The notes under the pieces: generated by a model | Told to the model about the DNA's origin: nothing | The model's input: only the letters and a program-made list of their open reading frames with translations | The model's database searches: none | Origin: Klebsormidium nitens | Lineage: Eukaryota > Streptophyta > Klebsormidiophyceae > Klebsormidiales > Klebsormidiaceae | Assembly (NCBI GenBank): GCA_000708835.1 | Contig: DF236989.1 | Location: forward strand, 62,001-126,000 | Direction of reading: 5' to 3' | Length of the DNA: 64,000 nt | Position numbers and translations under genes: made by a program | Part shown: positions 45,349 through 57,873 of the stretch, in pieces | Layout: each line of letters opens with the position of its first letter | Position numbering within the stretch: the stretch's first letter is position 1

Positions 45349-48300
45349 TCACAAACGTTTCTGCACAATCTCCTCCGATGCCTCCCACAGCCGAGCTGCT
45401 AGGGCCGGATCATCAGCCACCGGATTCGCAGCCCTGACCTTTCCGTTTGCGATGTACCTACAACATGGAGGAGCAAGGCTTGAGGAGGGGTGGAGCAACG
45501 TTCTAAACCCAGCCGCTCTGAAACCGGAGCGCTCTCTCCGTAGAACAACTTGGACCACCTAGTAGGCTTCACAATATCCTCAACGACCCAGTTGCGAATG
45601 CCAAGGCGTACAGTCGGGCTCACATGACTTAGCCAACATAGCTGTAAACGATCCAAATTTCACTCGTCTTCACAACTTCCGTTCCAATGCGTTGGGCATG
45701 CAAGTGGACGCGGTCATTGGCGCCGCTTACTAAAAACAAGCAAAGCAAGGAAACAGCCTTACTTCCCGCCCACTGCGTCTTCAGGCGATGTGATGGCCAT
45801 CATAACGTCCTGAACGGCCTGCACATTACGTCATGCGAACTTAAAATCCCGGTTTCCGGTCCAGGAAATTGGAGAGGGAAAACTGATATATATTGTCGGC
45901 TTTTGCCGTAGACTTTGTCGAATTTGGGTTCCAAAAGTTTAATATCTGCAGAGTCCGGGCAAACTTCTCGAACCTTGACCCTAAATTACTCCATCTCCTA
46001 AAGATACTAATGTTAAAACCAACTATTATTTCTTCCCGACCGACCGACCCACCCACCCGTAAGGGGGGTGAACCGGAAATTGGGGATTGACTTCGATCCG
46101 CCTACCCAAATTCTACAGACAAAAACTCTCGTGAGTCCTGGCACAATGAACGCAGCTGTCCAGAGAACTCGCTCAAGGACACAGACATGCCTTTGGTGTA
46201 CTAACGATATCAAAACGTACGCCCAAACTTGATTCCACTGCATCCTTTTATTTACTGTACAATTTGGCACCTTCAAAACCCCTGGATTAGGCACCGGATA
46301 AACGACCAGCGGTCGGACGTGCTCCTGCGTCAACCTTGGCTTTGCGTCAGAACCGTAAAGTCTGAGCTCGATTTTGTAGCTGGAAACTGAGGCAGACACT
46401 GATGAGCTAGCTTACCTGTTCCGGTGTCCGTAAAAAGGCGGTATAGACAGGGTTCAACACTGGACGTAAACAAGACTGAAGGGGTCGTGGAAGCACTCCG
46501 GTGAAGAAGTTCCTGCAGGTATTTGACGCCGTATAGGGAGGTTGAGTGCACAAGCATCAAGAGGGAAAAGAACGTGGGAGGAGGGTAATGTTCTGCACAA
46601 GACTTACAGACGGACGAAGCGGGAACCAAGTAAGAACAAGACGTCTGGCAAAAAGCTGACCATCAACAGCTAATCTCACCTTGCGAGTTCTGTGTCAACC
46701 AACCCTGGGTGCACGCTCACCTGAACAGCACCGAACAAAATCTCGTGAACGTCGGGTTAAGGTATCTTGCTAGCGCGAAGGGCTTCCAAACCACTGCAAA
46801 TCGACGGTCAAGTCGATCCAGGGTCAAGACAACAGCGTGCATGCCTTCCCCAGCATCACTTACCGCACTGACTCCCTCTCTATTGTATCGCCGCTGTATT
46901 TCCTTTGTAGACAGCACTATCGCCAGCTTAGCCTGCACAGCTCAAAAAGCACGTGAGATGGCAGTTCAAGCCAGAAGAAAGTCCTCGAAGGGAGCTCGAG
47001 GTGGAAGTTCGACGACGAAGCACGGACCAAGGATGGGAAAGTCTCAACGCTCTTGTTGAAACGTGAGTGCAGGCAAGCTTTTCATTTTCCAGAGCGGTGG
47101 TCCACTTGATAAAAACGTTATGTATGTACTGATAATAATACAAAGTTCCAATGATTATTATTACGATATCTAAAATATGTCCACTGAGCCAGCAGCCGAT
47201 GACGGACCTGTCCATAGCAGGCGAAGGGCCAGTACTTCTTTTCGAACTGCAGGTCGTCAAACCAGATGTGCCCCCCCTGGTGCACTACGCTGGTCAGGTT
47301 GACAATGCGCAAAGGCCGCACCGCCTTCCCGCGCACGCGCGCTCCTTGCCGCTGTTCGAGCAGCTCTCGTGTGAGCTGCCAATGCGACAGGTAATTCACC
47401 TGCGAGACAAGGACAAGGGAACGGTGAATGGGGAGCGGTGATTGTAAGGGGGCGGACGAGCGCGAGAAGGTAAAAGGGCAGAGGCCAGACAAGAGTTAGC
47501 GCGAAATGGCACTTTGTACCATCTGAAGAGCTTTACAGGCCTAGCTTCGGTGGACCCGGTAGGATAAGTGGGCGGGTTGCAGGCACTATGCAATATCAAT
47601 AAGCATGTTCAGATGTTACATGCATACAAGCAACGAAAGCCAAAACGTGTGGTTCGCGTCAACTAATCAATTCCTTTTTTCACAATGATCGACCTGTAAG
47701 AGAGGAAGATCACTTGTCCTTGGCAATTAGAGGCAAGAATGGTTTTTGGAAGACTTCGCCCAAATGATACCTTCAAGACCATGAAGCTGGTCCTAATGTC
47801 ACATGAAGCCTTCGCCGAAAAAGTGGCAATCGCTTCGCAAGCATGCGCACCTGAAATTGCGCTTCTAGCCCGTCCTCAGTAACTATCCTGTCTGGCGGTG
47901 CCATCACTCCTGCGTTGTTGACCAGGACGTCCACCCCCAGCCCTCTGCGTGCGTACTCGTCCGCAAAGTGGTGCACGCTCCGCAAAGATGACAGGTCAAG
48001 CGACATGCTCTCCACAGGGCCCCATGTGTGCCCCTTCTTTGAAGCAGCGGCAGCCTTGGCCTTCAGTTCCTGGACGGCATCCTTTGCCCGCTCTGCAGAT
48101 CTACGTGCAGGAGGTCAACGCGTATTTAGAAATTGCATGGTAAAACTAGAGATGGCACCAGCATTTGAGGCCTTTCCTATGCAGGACAGCCCTGATTGCG
48201 ATTGAGTTGACGCACGAAAAGTCTTAGCTGGGCCATCAGGAGCTTTTGCAAATGTTTTACCAGAGAATGCGATCTTTGACCTTCATGGTTTTTGCATGAG

Positions 48301-49081
48301 TGCGACTGTCTTACCTGCAGGCGATGACCACATGTGCCCCCTGAGCTGCCAGTTGCTCAGCAGTCCCCTTCCCCACCCCTGCATTGCCCCCTGTCACCAC
48401 ACACACCTTGCCCTGAAGTGTAGTTGAAGTGTTTGGAGGCTTCCGTCGAATGTGATCGAGCACGTGCTCCCCGACATTCTGGCAGACCTCAACGGTTCCC
48501 TAAGAAGATGATTGAGGACTCTCATTAGCTTGTTGCGACCAACACGCTGCTGTAGCTGCTGACTCGAGTCAATCACCAGTACACAAAGAGTTCTTGAGAG
48601 GCATGGCTTACTGCAACCAGCAAGCAAGCAGTCATCGTTTAAATGAGACACGTTTGAGAAATGCCATCATAGTGAACGGCAGAGGCAAGCCGCTTCACAT
48701 TGCAAGTGCGGGCTAAGGTTGACAAGAGCAGTCTCAAAGATGTACCTAGTTTGATTCAAGGTGATAGTGACGAACGTTCACGAGATATTTGGTGCAAGCT
48801 TGTACATGTCTATTCTTCTGGTCCCTAAAAGCTGATGGAGACTGGCGCTGTGTTCACAAACACCACAACCGGTGAAAAACCTGATGTACAATTGATACTT
48901 TCAAGCCAAATGATGCAGCAACACTGTAGAGAAACAAGCACAGAGGCATGCCGTGATGTCGAATAGTCACCAAACCAATCAGGTATGTTGTTGAAGCTGC
49001 TATTTTCCACCTCTTGCCCCATCCCGGCTCTGCTGAGCCGCCGTTTTGGCCGTCAGTGCTGGAAGATGCTGCGGCCGCCAT
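45349..49081 (-). CDS. Short-chain dehydrogenase/reductase (retinol dehydrogenase-like)
   Basis: NAD(P)-dependent oxidoreductase of the classical SDR fold; substrate unknown. Nine exons sum to 1182 nt (393 residues) in exact phase: 49081-48899, 48499-48315, 48100-47851, 47399-47208, 46932-46864, 46720-46680, 46512-46416, 45818-45763, 45457-45349. Visible are a hydrophobic N-terminal segment (about residues 30-60, possible membrane anchor), the cofactor loop TGGNAGVG (about 97-104), an LDLSSLRSV segment, NNAG (about 184-187), the catalytic Ser in IVNLTSVVH, and the active-site pair Tyr268/Lys272 in YGQAKLA. VHPGLVDTEL follows, then SPEDAVGGKYIANGK and a DPALAARLWEASEEI tail typical of RDH/DHRS members. 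The exon 1 donor could be AAA|GTATCA or CAG|GTTTTT, both in phase; I chose the former. Confidence 0.93.
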
Positions 49082-50932
49082 AGGTCTGCTGCAACTTCAC
49101 AATGTCAATAGGACGTGCCGCCACCACATGCCGGTACCGCCACCACCGCCTCCACCAAATGCCTAAAGCATCATCACACAACTCCCTTACGCTCTCTGAA
49201 ATCGTCAATATACCTATAAGCCTACTTCTACCTTCAAGTAGTTGTTGAAGATAAGCAACAACTATCTTCGAACCCTCCTTGCAGGTTCAACCAGCGCCAT
49301 ATTCCAAGCATGTAAGCAAGCAGCAAAGTCATGCAAGCAAATGCAACTTGCAGAACTTGCAAGCAAGAAAGAAGGGCTTCAAGCTCAAGTTCCAGAATCC
49401 AAGGTGCGCAGAAGTTAGAACTGCCCAGAGTTCCAAAATCATACAAAAATAGTCCCCGGGCCAATAACCGGGCACAATTCAGCCCTAATGAAAGGCCCGG
49501 TTCATCCCATTTCCATTTTTTCAGGCGCTCGAGGAAGAGTCCCTTGGTCCCCATTTTCCGGAGCCTGTTCACATTTTATCAGGCAAACGCGTTTTAACAC
49601 GGCCCATTTTGTACAATCACACTGATCGACAGACACAGATTGCCCCTACAACCCCCAAAAACGCAAAGGTGTCCACGGGCCGGTCAGTCCCTCAGTCTGA
49701 TAATCGCTTGATCGACCATTTTCAACTTCAACTACTTCAAGCTCCCCCATGCGTGGCCCCTCTCTTCATACATACATACATACATACATACTTCATTTAT
49801 AAGGCCGTAGCGGTGAAGCCATGGACCTGAGAATGAGTACACCTCTGTTTCGAGTCTCGACCTTCGGTTCAAAAAGTCACTCTACGGAGAGACTGCTTGT
49901 ACACTACACAAAAGTGACCGGTCACGACTGCATGCGCAAGCTACATACCAATGCCCAACTAAGCATCCAACTACACTATTTGTGAGGCTAGCCTACAACA
50001 TCATGGTCTTATGGCGTGGTCTGAGTTGTCGCCCAGTTGTCGTTGGCTTCATGTTGGGGATGCAGCTGCACGTCATGTCGGTACGGTAGTCATGTACGAT
50101 GGAGCAGCACGCTAGCACGCTTGTTGAGTAGATCTTTTTGGCCGGCAGTCCAGAACCCTCAACAGAGTTGTTGTGTACTTGTGAAGACCGGGATGGAATT
50201 GACCGCATGATACGTTCGTAAGTCTATGGGGCCAGCCACCCCTTCCGCAGAAGATGACAAACAAACTCTTGTATTCAGCAGCCGAGACCATTCGGGCACA
50301 AATGTTTTGGGTGGAATCTACTCCGAATCACTGGGAGTCTATGCCATGCGCTCAGTGCGATGCACAAAAATATACTCCGCAGAGGGAAAGTTTGGGGCCA
50401 TTAAAAACCCTCTTCAGGTACGCCCTGTTTTGTTGCGTCCGGTTTTTCAGGAAGAGGGAAAAGGTACCCCAGGGGTGCCTTTCCGTGCATAAATGGAGTT
50501 TTTCTGCGGCGTCACAAGAATCTGGTCGCATCATGGCAAAGAGCAGTGTGGAGAAGCCATTTGGGGGTAAATAGCATTTAAATTCCTCGGATGTTAAATC
50601 AACAGGGCCGACATTGGGCTGACACCGATGTCAGGCAGTGATGCATCGATGAAAAATTTGCGATATAAAATATGAGGGAGCGAGATGAGTTGCGGGACGG
50701 GTGATTGTGAATATATAGCGAATGGCGGTTCTTTTTGTTTGTTTCTGACCACGCTGTGTCAGTCCGTGATCTACTTGTGCCGTGTGTCAGTCGGCTAGTA
50801 TACAAATCGTCGAGGCAACGTCAATTTGCTGACAACGTATTATTCAATGTGAAATATCAAAGACTATCCTCAAGCATAACCATCTGGCCACCAAGACAAG
50901 CTTACCATATAGATGGGCTAGGGAAAATTATC
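49082..50932. other. Spacer: SDR 5' region and 3' region of the next minus-strand gene
   Basis: The interval should hold the SDR promoter near 49082 and the 3' UTR of the unrecognised gene near 50932. No convincing exon was found. It contains a CATA microsatellite. Confidence 0.5.
49767..49791. repeat. (CATA)6 microsatellite
   Basis: Six uninterrupted CATA units in the intergenic spacer. Confidence 0.97.
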
Positions 50933-51815
50933 TCAGAACTTCTTGTTGGTGCCCCAGCCCCAGTCAGAGGCCTCGAGACCCGCTTCGAGGAGCTTCAAAT
51001 TCAGCTGCTGGAAGCGGCGCATCATGAAGGACTTCGCCCCGGAGTTGGCGGCAACAAGGCGCCAGGTCCTGCATCTCGGGCCGGGGTTGATGGGGATGCA
51101 CTCCTTGAGGAAATCGCCCCCGACAGTGGTGATTGCGGCTTCCACGCCTGCGTCAGCGAGCGCGTCGAGCACGTCCGACTGGTTGGGGAAGAACTTGCTC
51201 AGTGTTGATGCTGCCATGGCGATCAGTCTTGCGTTGTCGGTGACCTGGAGGCGGCCAAGCCTGGCTGCAATGGCCCAGATTATAAAATGTGAGAAATCTG
51301 ATGGATCTTGTCGTGATGAAGATCGCCCGAAGATCGCAAGCTGTTTTTCTGAGACTTTGCTACTGGAAACAATCGGTTGGGTTATTCCGTTATTGATGGT
51401 GCTAGAAGCGTCGACTGGGTTGCCGCGCTTGCAAGCAATGCAACGCAAGCAATGCAAATTGTGTCCGGAGTAGCAGACAAGTGTGACGTATGTACGGCTG
51501 TATGTTCAACGTGCACGACTTGCAGAAACGGGGTCCGGAGTATGCGAAGCATATTGACAGATTACAAATGAGAAACGGTGAATATCGAGAGTGGTGAATA
51601 CCTGGATCTCTCGGCACACCGTTGTCGATGCCCGGGGTGTGGCGGCCCTGCTTGTTCGGGCGCTGCCAGTCGTTGATGAGCCCCGTGTCGAGCGGGCGCT
51701 TGATCGCGGGTGCGCCTTCGCCGAGGCCGTACGATGTGAGGCGGCCGAGGGCAGTGTCAGCTGCCCCTGCCCCCAGAGCGATGGCGCTGGGCTTGCCATT
51801 CTGCTCGAACAAACT
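50933..51815 (-). CDS. Unrecognised protein, C-terminal two exons (5' end not found)
   Basis: Two exons are supported: a penultimate exon from about 51815 (after a CTACAAG or similar acceptor) to 51602, donor CCAG|GTATTC, and a terminal exon 51264-50933 after CATTGCAG, ending KKF-stop. The junction is in phase (G+CC). The joined part is about 180 residues. It contains a Gly/Ala-rich stretch (ALGAGAADTALGRLTSYGLG), INDWQRPNKQGRHTPGIDNG, then a compact segment with DVLDALADAGVEAAITTVGG, two Cys (KECIPINPGPRCRTW) and a C-terminus ending SDWGWGTNKKF. The open frames and splice sites look genuine. I do not recognise the family. No in-frame ATG precedes, so one or more upstream exons (between 51815 and about 52600) are missing from this call. 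Confidence 0.62.
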
Positions 51816-52719
51816 TGTAGATTGCACAAGTTGAGCTGTTAATGTGTTAGACGCCTCCTAGACGCCTGAAGATCATGGCCAACACCGTGTGCTGGCAAGG
51901 CACCACGCTGGAAGGTTTAGTGTTGCATCATCTGGCTGCGAAAAAGACAAGCACAAGGGGTTGCGCTCTAAGGTGATTATGTTTGTTTCCATTCATGGGT
52001 TCGTGCCCTTATCTTACTTCCTCAGAATGTCACAAATGGTGGTATTTTCACATCTTGGTCAACTGCAGGTGTAGAACTTCTGCATGCATGTTCAGTGCAT
52101 ACTTTGGTTTTGCAATGCTGTCAACTGGACCTTAAGGGCAGTCAAAGCACTTTGGATCCAAACCACTGCCATCGGGCATGCTGTTTCACTTGTTCTTGTT
52201 GTCTGCGATGTCTGGAAGTAAGGACTGCTTAGCACCATTGAGGAACTTTGTGTTCAGCTTCAAATTTCCTGGTACGAAACTTCCACAGATCCTGTTTCTA
52301 CACCACTTGAGATCGTGCTATGAAAGGGAGCTGTGCTTGTGCATCTATGTTGCCAAGTACTTTAGCCTACAGCTCTTGCTGTTCTTACATGCACTGACGA
52401 GCGCTATATTTATGATGCCGCACCGCTCCGATAGAACTTAACTGCATTGCCCCTTCTTAGCATGCCTGTGACACATGTTCCCTGGAACCCGGTTCTTAAC
52501 TCAGCTAGTTAGTACCTTACTGAGCACCTTCGTCGTCCCTGAAAGGCGTTCAAACACACTGGGTCACGCGTGAAAAGTTCCCCCGCGTGAGGCTGCTAAA
52601 AGTAGGGTGGTTTGGGGACCAAACCATACTTTCATTGGGAGGGTTCTTCTTGTTGGGTGACAATTGAGTTTTTGCGGGTGTCAACTCTCTTCCACATATT
52701 CACAGTCGCTACTTTCTCC
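51816..52719. other. Divergent interval upstream of the unknown gene and the GST
   Basis: It should contain the missing 5' exon(s) of the minus-strand unknown gene and the GST promoter. A possible minus-strand acceptor TTTTTCGCAG lies near 51935, but I cannot chain it with confidence. Confidence 0.45.
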
Positions 52720-55700
52720 ATGTTCAACAGATGCTCTAGTGTGTGCCCTGCTATTGCCACTGGCCATCGGCTTTGGTTGAAGGCTGGACCGCATCGATTG
52801 ACCAGGACAAGCGACCTTCAGCACCTCTTCCAAACGCAGCAATCAATGAGGCGCACCGGAGTGGCCAGAGCTGCTGCTTCTCCTAGGTGACTCGTTTGAA
52901 AAGGCATTTCCAAAACAGCTTCGAAGGTTGCCCGAAGGTTGCCCTTACTATGTAGGGTAGTAATAGCGGAAAACCAAATTGGAATAAGAATGTTCCGAGG
53001 GAATGCTTTGCGTGCATAGGCCATTTCTCTGTGACGCCTTACACGTCTTAACTCCTTGGTGGTCAGCGCCTTAGCTTGGCCATAACATGGTGTAAGGTAG
53101 TGCTTTATGTGCTGGAGATCTGTGTACAAAAGGCACCATGAGGCTCACAAGCATCGATTGTCCTCTCCGTTCACATGTTGAACCCTTTGTTTGGGGAAGC
53201 TGACCCTCTTTTCTGCTTACAGAGCTGAACTCAAAACGTATGAGGAAGCCCCTCCTAAAGATGGCCAAAGTCGGTGAGCTAGTGTCCTCCCCCCAATTCC
53301 CCCTTATGCCCCTGACGTCCTGTCTAGATTGTACAACAAGTGCACTCTGAAATGTAACACTCTACGGCTTCTAGTGTTTCTGCTTTACATGTGTGTCCCA
53401 TCCTGCATTTCGTCGACGGGGCTCCGTAGCAAGCAGACCGCCTCTTGGTGGAACGTGGGTCCGTAATCTCGAATCGTGCATGCTTGGTGGTTCATCGAGT
53501 TCAGGAACCTCTTCCGCAGTTCGTCCAGACAGGGTCCCTTAACAGTGTTCTCTTATTCATACAATTCCCTCTAAACTTCTCGTCTGCTCTTCAAAATCTC
53601 TCATCTGCCTCAAAGTCAACTCTAAAACAATCTTCAAATATGTCTGGTGCAGATTCTACATGAACCCAATGTGCCCGTATGCTCAGCGGAGCTGGGTTGG
53701 TGTCAAATACAAAGTGAGTGCCGAAGAATGTTTCATGAGTTTCGTTCCTCGCATTTCTTGCCATCAAACCTAAGGTTCGTCTTCGTAGAAGCTACGGTGC
53801 CTGACTGGCCATGGCAATGTCATGGCTACCTTGTTAGATAAGAGCTTCTTGAGCAACGGCCGTTTACGTATCTAGTGTGGCTGAAAAATATGCCGTATTC
53901 TTCCCCCGGATCAATCTGCAAAGAAGCGGATTGTGTAATTGAGCCCATCTTGACACTGCGTTGAACTTGAATCTCGTGCCGATTTTTTCAGGGACTGGAT
54001 AACGAGTTGGAATCTGTGGAGGTCGACTTGCGGAAGATGCCGCAGTGGTACAAGGACCTGTATCCCGTGGGCAAGGTAAGCCCGTCGGGAGCGGACTTAC
54101 AAACAGGGGTCTCAGGTGGCTCCATTGTGTAAGACTGTCGGTGCAAAAGCTGAGTCAAAAGCATAGTCGATGGATTTTCGTAAGACATGCTATCCCTTTG
54201 TCCATGACCCGAAAAGAGGGCCGAAGAGATTGGCTCTCCTGGACGACGCCGTTTGGAAGCTAGAACCGATGACGACGATGTGCATCAGTTTCCGAGGAGT
54301 TTCTGTAAGATGACCGGAACGGCTGAAGAAATCCTGAGGGCCTTCGTAGGAGTTCGTCGAAGTCTATCCTGTGGGGTCAGCGAAGTTAGTTCCAAGCGAT
54401 CGATTACAATATTGGTTAGCTCGTAACCTACTCAAGGTTTCCGAGCGTGGTCATGCGCCCATTTCAGAAGCAAGATTTGCTGAACCTTCTGACCTAATTA
54501 AAGTGTGTGTTTCAGTGGTCGAAATTCACGCTTTTATGGTTATCATGATTGTTGACGATTTCGGCTTGCCTACAGGTCCCGTCGATCGAGCACAACGGGA
54601 AGGTGACCGGGGAAAGCTTGGACGTGCTCAAGTACCTGGACACGCATTTCGACGGTCCGAAATTGGAGCCCGCTGTGAGCGTCTCGGACTCCATATGCTT
54701 TCTTGCTGTATAACCTGCCTCCTCTAACCCTCGTTTTTGTCGATCACCTATTTCCTCAACTCGGTCTTCTCGTGCCGCTGCCTAGGATCTCTCTCCGGTT
54801 CTCCCGACTCCCGATCCTGGTCTGCACGAAGGAAGTAATAACGCTGTTTTCTCGTACTTGACGCCGAGTAACATGCCACGTTTCTTCGGGCGCTCGCAAG
54901 TGCTCCCCTGGTGAAGCAATGGTGAGAGGTGCAAAAGATCAGCGCCGCAGGCAGGTTTTGCATGTACATATCCTCTTTATCACACGACTCCTGATTTCCC
55001 CGTTTCATCAGCGGAGGTCACTCTCTGAAAGCAGCATATTGGCGGAGCCCAACCGAACCCTCTTGAGAAGGTCGAGCAGGCACTTTGGGCCTGCTCTCTT
55101 GAAAGAGTGCTGTCCTCAACAACAGCCATCTCCTGAAATTATCACCAGCGACTAATACATCGAATCACATTTCTTTCGCCGCTGCGCACTTTGCCGGCTT
55201 CAACTTGGCACTTCACGTCGTCAATGACCACCCAAACTCCGCTCAGCAACCTCCCGCCGCGGAACCGGCGTCCGACGTTCCAGCCAATGGTGTGCCCCTT
55301 GAGCAGTTGGGCTTCTGGAGGCCTCTTCCAAACGCCTTTTCGCATCAAACACGAGAACCTCCTTCTTTTGCAGTCTAAGGAGGATCGAGTCACCGTACAA
55401 AAGCTCGTCGAGTTTTGCGACAGGGAGCTCGTCCCGCTTGGCTTCGGCACGGCGAGTATGAAGGACGCAGCGCCGCACGAGTACAAGAAGGGGATAAGTA
55501 AGCTCACAAGGCGATCTGTTCTGCTATCAAGGTGCATTTCCTGTATGCACCCGGATATATGATTTTGACCCCGCTGTCGATTGCCATCCGCGATGAGGGG
55601 GTATTCGAGCCCGTATTAGTACCTGGTCCCTGTCCCGGTACCTAACTCGTATGTAAAGAAATGGGTACCACAGTTCCTTCGCTTTGTTCGGGTTCGGGAC

Positions 55701-57873
55701 TCGGTTCCGAGGTTCAATAAAGGTCTGGGCTCCGAGCATGTTCGACTCTTCGCGTGTCGTAGTATAGGGCTTTGCTGCTGTTCCTGGGGTTCATATCGAG
55801 AGGCGACTATTCCGAGAGCACTTCAATGTCTTTTCCGGTCAGCTTTGGCGCGGCGCACGGGTACAAGGCGGGAGTGATTAAGGTCACGGTTGGAGTTGGC
55901 TCGAAAGGCTTTACTAACGAGTCTAATCGGCTTTGTGTGTTCCCTGCTGTCTTTATCTAGAATAAATGCTCGCAGCGAGTGGCTCTTCGATCAGCCTTCA
56001 AAGAGATGAAATCCGAAGGATTGTATTTCGCAGTATGCGGTTTGATGCACTTGCGATCTGTCGGCCGGTATCGGCTCCATCACAACCATCTGCTTTTGGA
56101 TTCCCTCCGAGAACTTTCACACCTGTGTGCAGAGCCGGTTCTCGACGTCTTGGAGCGCCAGCTGGAGGCCGCGGAAGCGGCGGGAAAGGGGCCATATCTA
56201 GTTGGTGGTTTTTCAACGGTGAGGTCGCGCATTGCAATTGCGAGCACAACCCTAAGACGCTTAATCTGGAAACTTTACAGGACCAGGGCAAATTGAATCG
56301 GGAAGAGGTGATTGTTCTTGTCTCTGTGTGCCGCACGAGGAGAGGAATGGCTTGACCGCAGGACGGGCCCAGAACATGTAAGAATAAGAATATGGTGGTC
56401 TATGGTTTCCTAACCGATCTCCAGGCGCTCACCGAACAACTAGGGACGCAAGCGGCGCGCTCGTCTCTCAACCGCTCCCGCGGCCTTTCAACCCTGTCCC
56501 TAGACGTAACCCAAGTGTCTGCCGCTATCCAAACCCTTGACCTCTGCCGCACGGTAAAGATCAGAATCTCGCTGCTGGTCGGGTCTGACACCCTGCCATA
56601 TTCGAACCCTTGACTCCACCCGTTATCTACGTCCTCATTCTTAATCGCTAACTCAGCTTTCGACTATCCGCAGGCGGATGCGGCGATCCTGCCCTTCCTC
56701 TGGCGCTTCCAGTTCATCTTCGAAAACTTCCGGGGCCTCGACCTCTTTGAAGATCACCCCCGGCTCGCAAAGTACTTTCAGGTGAGAGGCCGTGTGAGCT
56801 TTATGTCTGGACCCCTACTGGAATGGCCAAGCTCAGGGGTTTCTGGCCTGGTGGTTTTGGCTCATCGCCGTTCGACAAACCCTTGATCGACGGAAGGCAC
56901 AGTTCAGGCGAAGAGGTTGGACTGCTTTCCGCCTTCCGAAAGCGAGCCGAGGTTCACGAAAAGGAAGAGAATCGACCATAACTTTGTGGCGTTTTTCGGA
57001 GCAGAGTGTTGGCTTCTCTCTGCGGCTTCTCCGCACATTTGAAAACCATATGAAACTCTCAAAAGTAGAGGCTTTTGAGACGTCTGCCCAGACTCTTTTA
57101 CGAGATGGTGTACTGATTGCCCAATGTCACGTGATTGAAATGTTGGGTCGTGGCTTTCTTCGAGTTCAGATGAGGTGGGATCCTATTTTAGACAGGTGGT
57201 TGTTCATCGTCTTTCTACGAGCATGTGCGTGGTTCTGCGGCGTACTCAGGACCCTCTCCGAAACCTTCGCCTAGCCCTTTTGTAAGCATTGGTCCAAAAG
57301 TTGCTTGACATTTCGAGCTTTAACATTTGTCTTCGTACAAACATGGTCAACTCTTGCCTCATCATCCAGCACGTGGCGAGCCAGCCCTTTTTTACGGAAA
57401 CCACAGCGGACCGGGACCGCATGCTCGAGGCGTATACGTTTGCGCTGGTGAGGTTCGGCACGTCCCCTCATGCGCTTCATTTTCCTTTTCTGTAGATCGT
57501 GAGCGAGCAGCCGTTCTTTGCGGAGACTAAGCCGGCACACGAACGAATGCATGCCACGTACAAGACGTTCCTGGTGAGGGGTCGGGATCGGCGGAGGTTC
57601 CAAGATCTATCCTGCATAAGCTCTGTCCTTTTTTGGAAGGATCTGGGTACCCCTGTGCAGTGCATCGGTGTACGGGGCTCGTGAAATCGATTCTGCTGTG
57701 CACGTATGAGGATCCTGATTCACGGACTTCGCAGCTCATTCCCGAAAGTTCGGGTTGTGCTTGACGAGTAATATCGCATGTCAATCGGTGTGCAACTTTT
57801 TCTCTTACAGGACATGGACTACTTTGGCAAGATCGGGCTGGCGAGGAAGCCGACTGCAGCAGCTGCCTCATAA
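52720..57873 (+). CDS. GSTL: Lambda-class glutathione S-transferase, probably organelle-targeted
   Basis: Glutathione-dependent thiol transferase/reductase. Eleven exons close in phase (999 nt, 332 residues): 52720-52886, 53223-53273, 53653-53713, 53992-54075, 54576-54674, 55374-55497, 56133-56218, 56674-56781, 57370-57447, 57496-57573, 57811-57873. Residues 1 to about 55 are rich in Arg/Ser/Ala and poor in acids, like a plastid or mitochondrial transit peptide. A downstream ATG at 52846 would remove most of it. The thioredoxin-like domain has the catalytic Cys motif NPMCPYAQRSW (Cys about 80), where lambda and DHAR classes use Cys rather than Ser. VPSIEHNGKVTGESLDVLKY forms the glutathione site. 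The helical domain follows (PVLDVLERQL, GPYLVGGFSTADAAILPFLW). Exons 9 and 10 (57370-57447 and 57496-57573) are homologous 78-nt copies; including both lengthens the C-terminus by 26 residues. Confidence 0.9.
55839..55891 (+). repeat. Decayed tail copy of GST exon 6
   Basis: GCGCACGGGTACAAGGCGGG and the following GTGATTAAGGTCACGG resemble the end and donor flank of exon 6 (55374-55497: GCCGCACGAGTACAAGAAGG, then GATAAGTAAGCTCACAAGG). It lies downstream of that exon, as tail copies do in the MYND gene. Confidence 0.65.
57370..57573 (+). repeat. Tandem pair of homologous 78-nt GST exons
   Basis: Both are phase 0-0, 26 codons, with their own AG acceptors and GTGAGG donors, separated by a 48-nt intron. 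Encoded blocks align: QPFFTET with QPFFAET, then DRMLEAYTFAL with ERMHATYKTFL. They could be both included or used alternatively. Confidence 0.9.

Noticed and set aside
54786-54914. Open segment with acceptor GCCTAG and donor CTG|GTGAAG between GST exons 5 and 6
   Set aside because: It enters in phase 0 but leaves in phase 2, breaking the frame into exon 6, and adds nothing resembling the GST fold.
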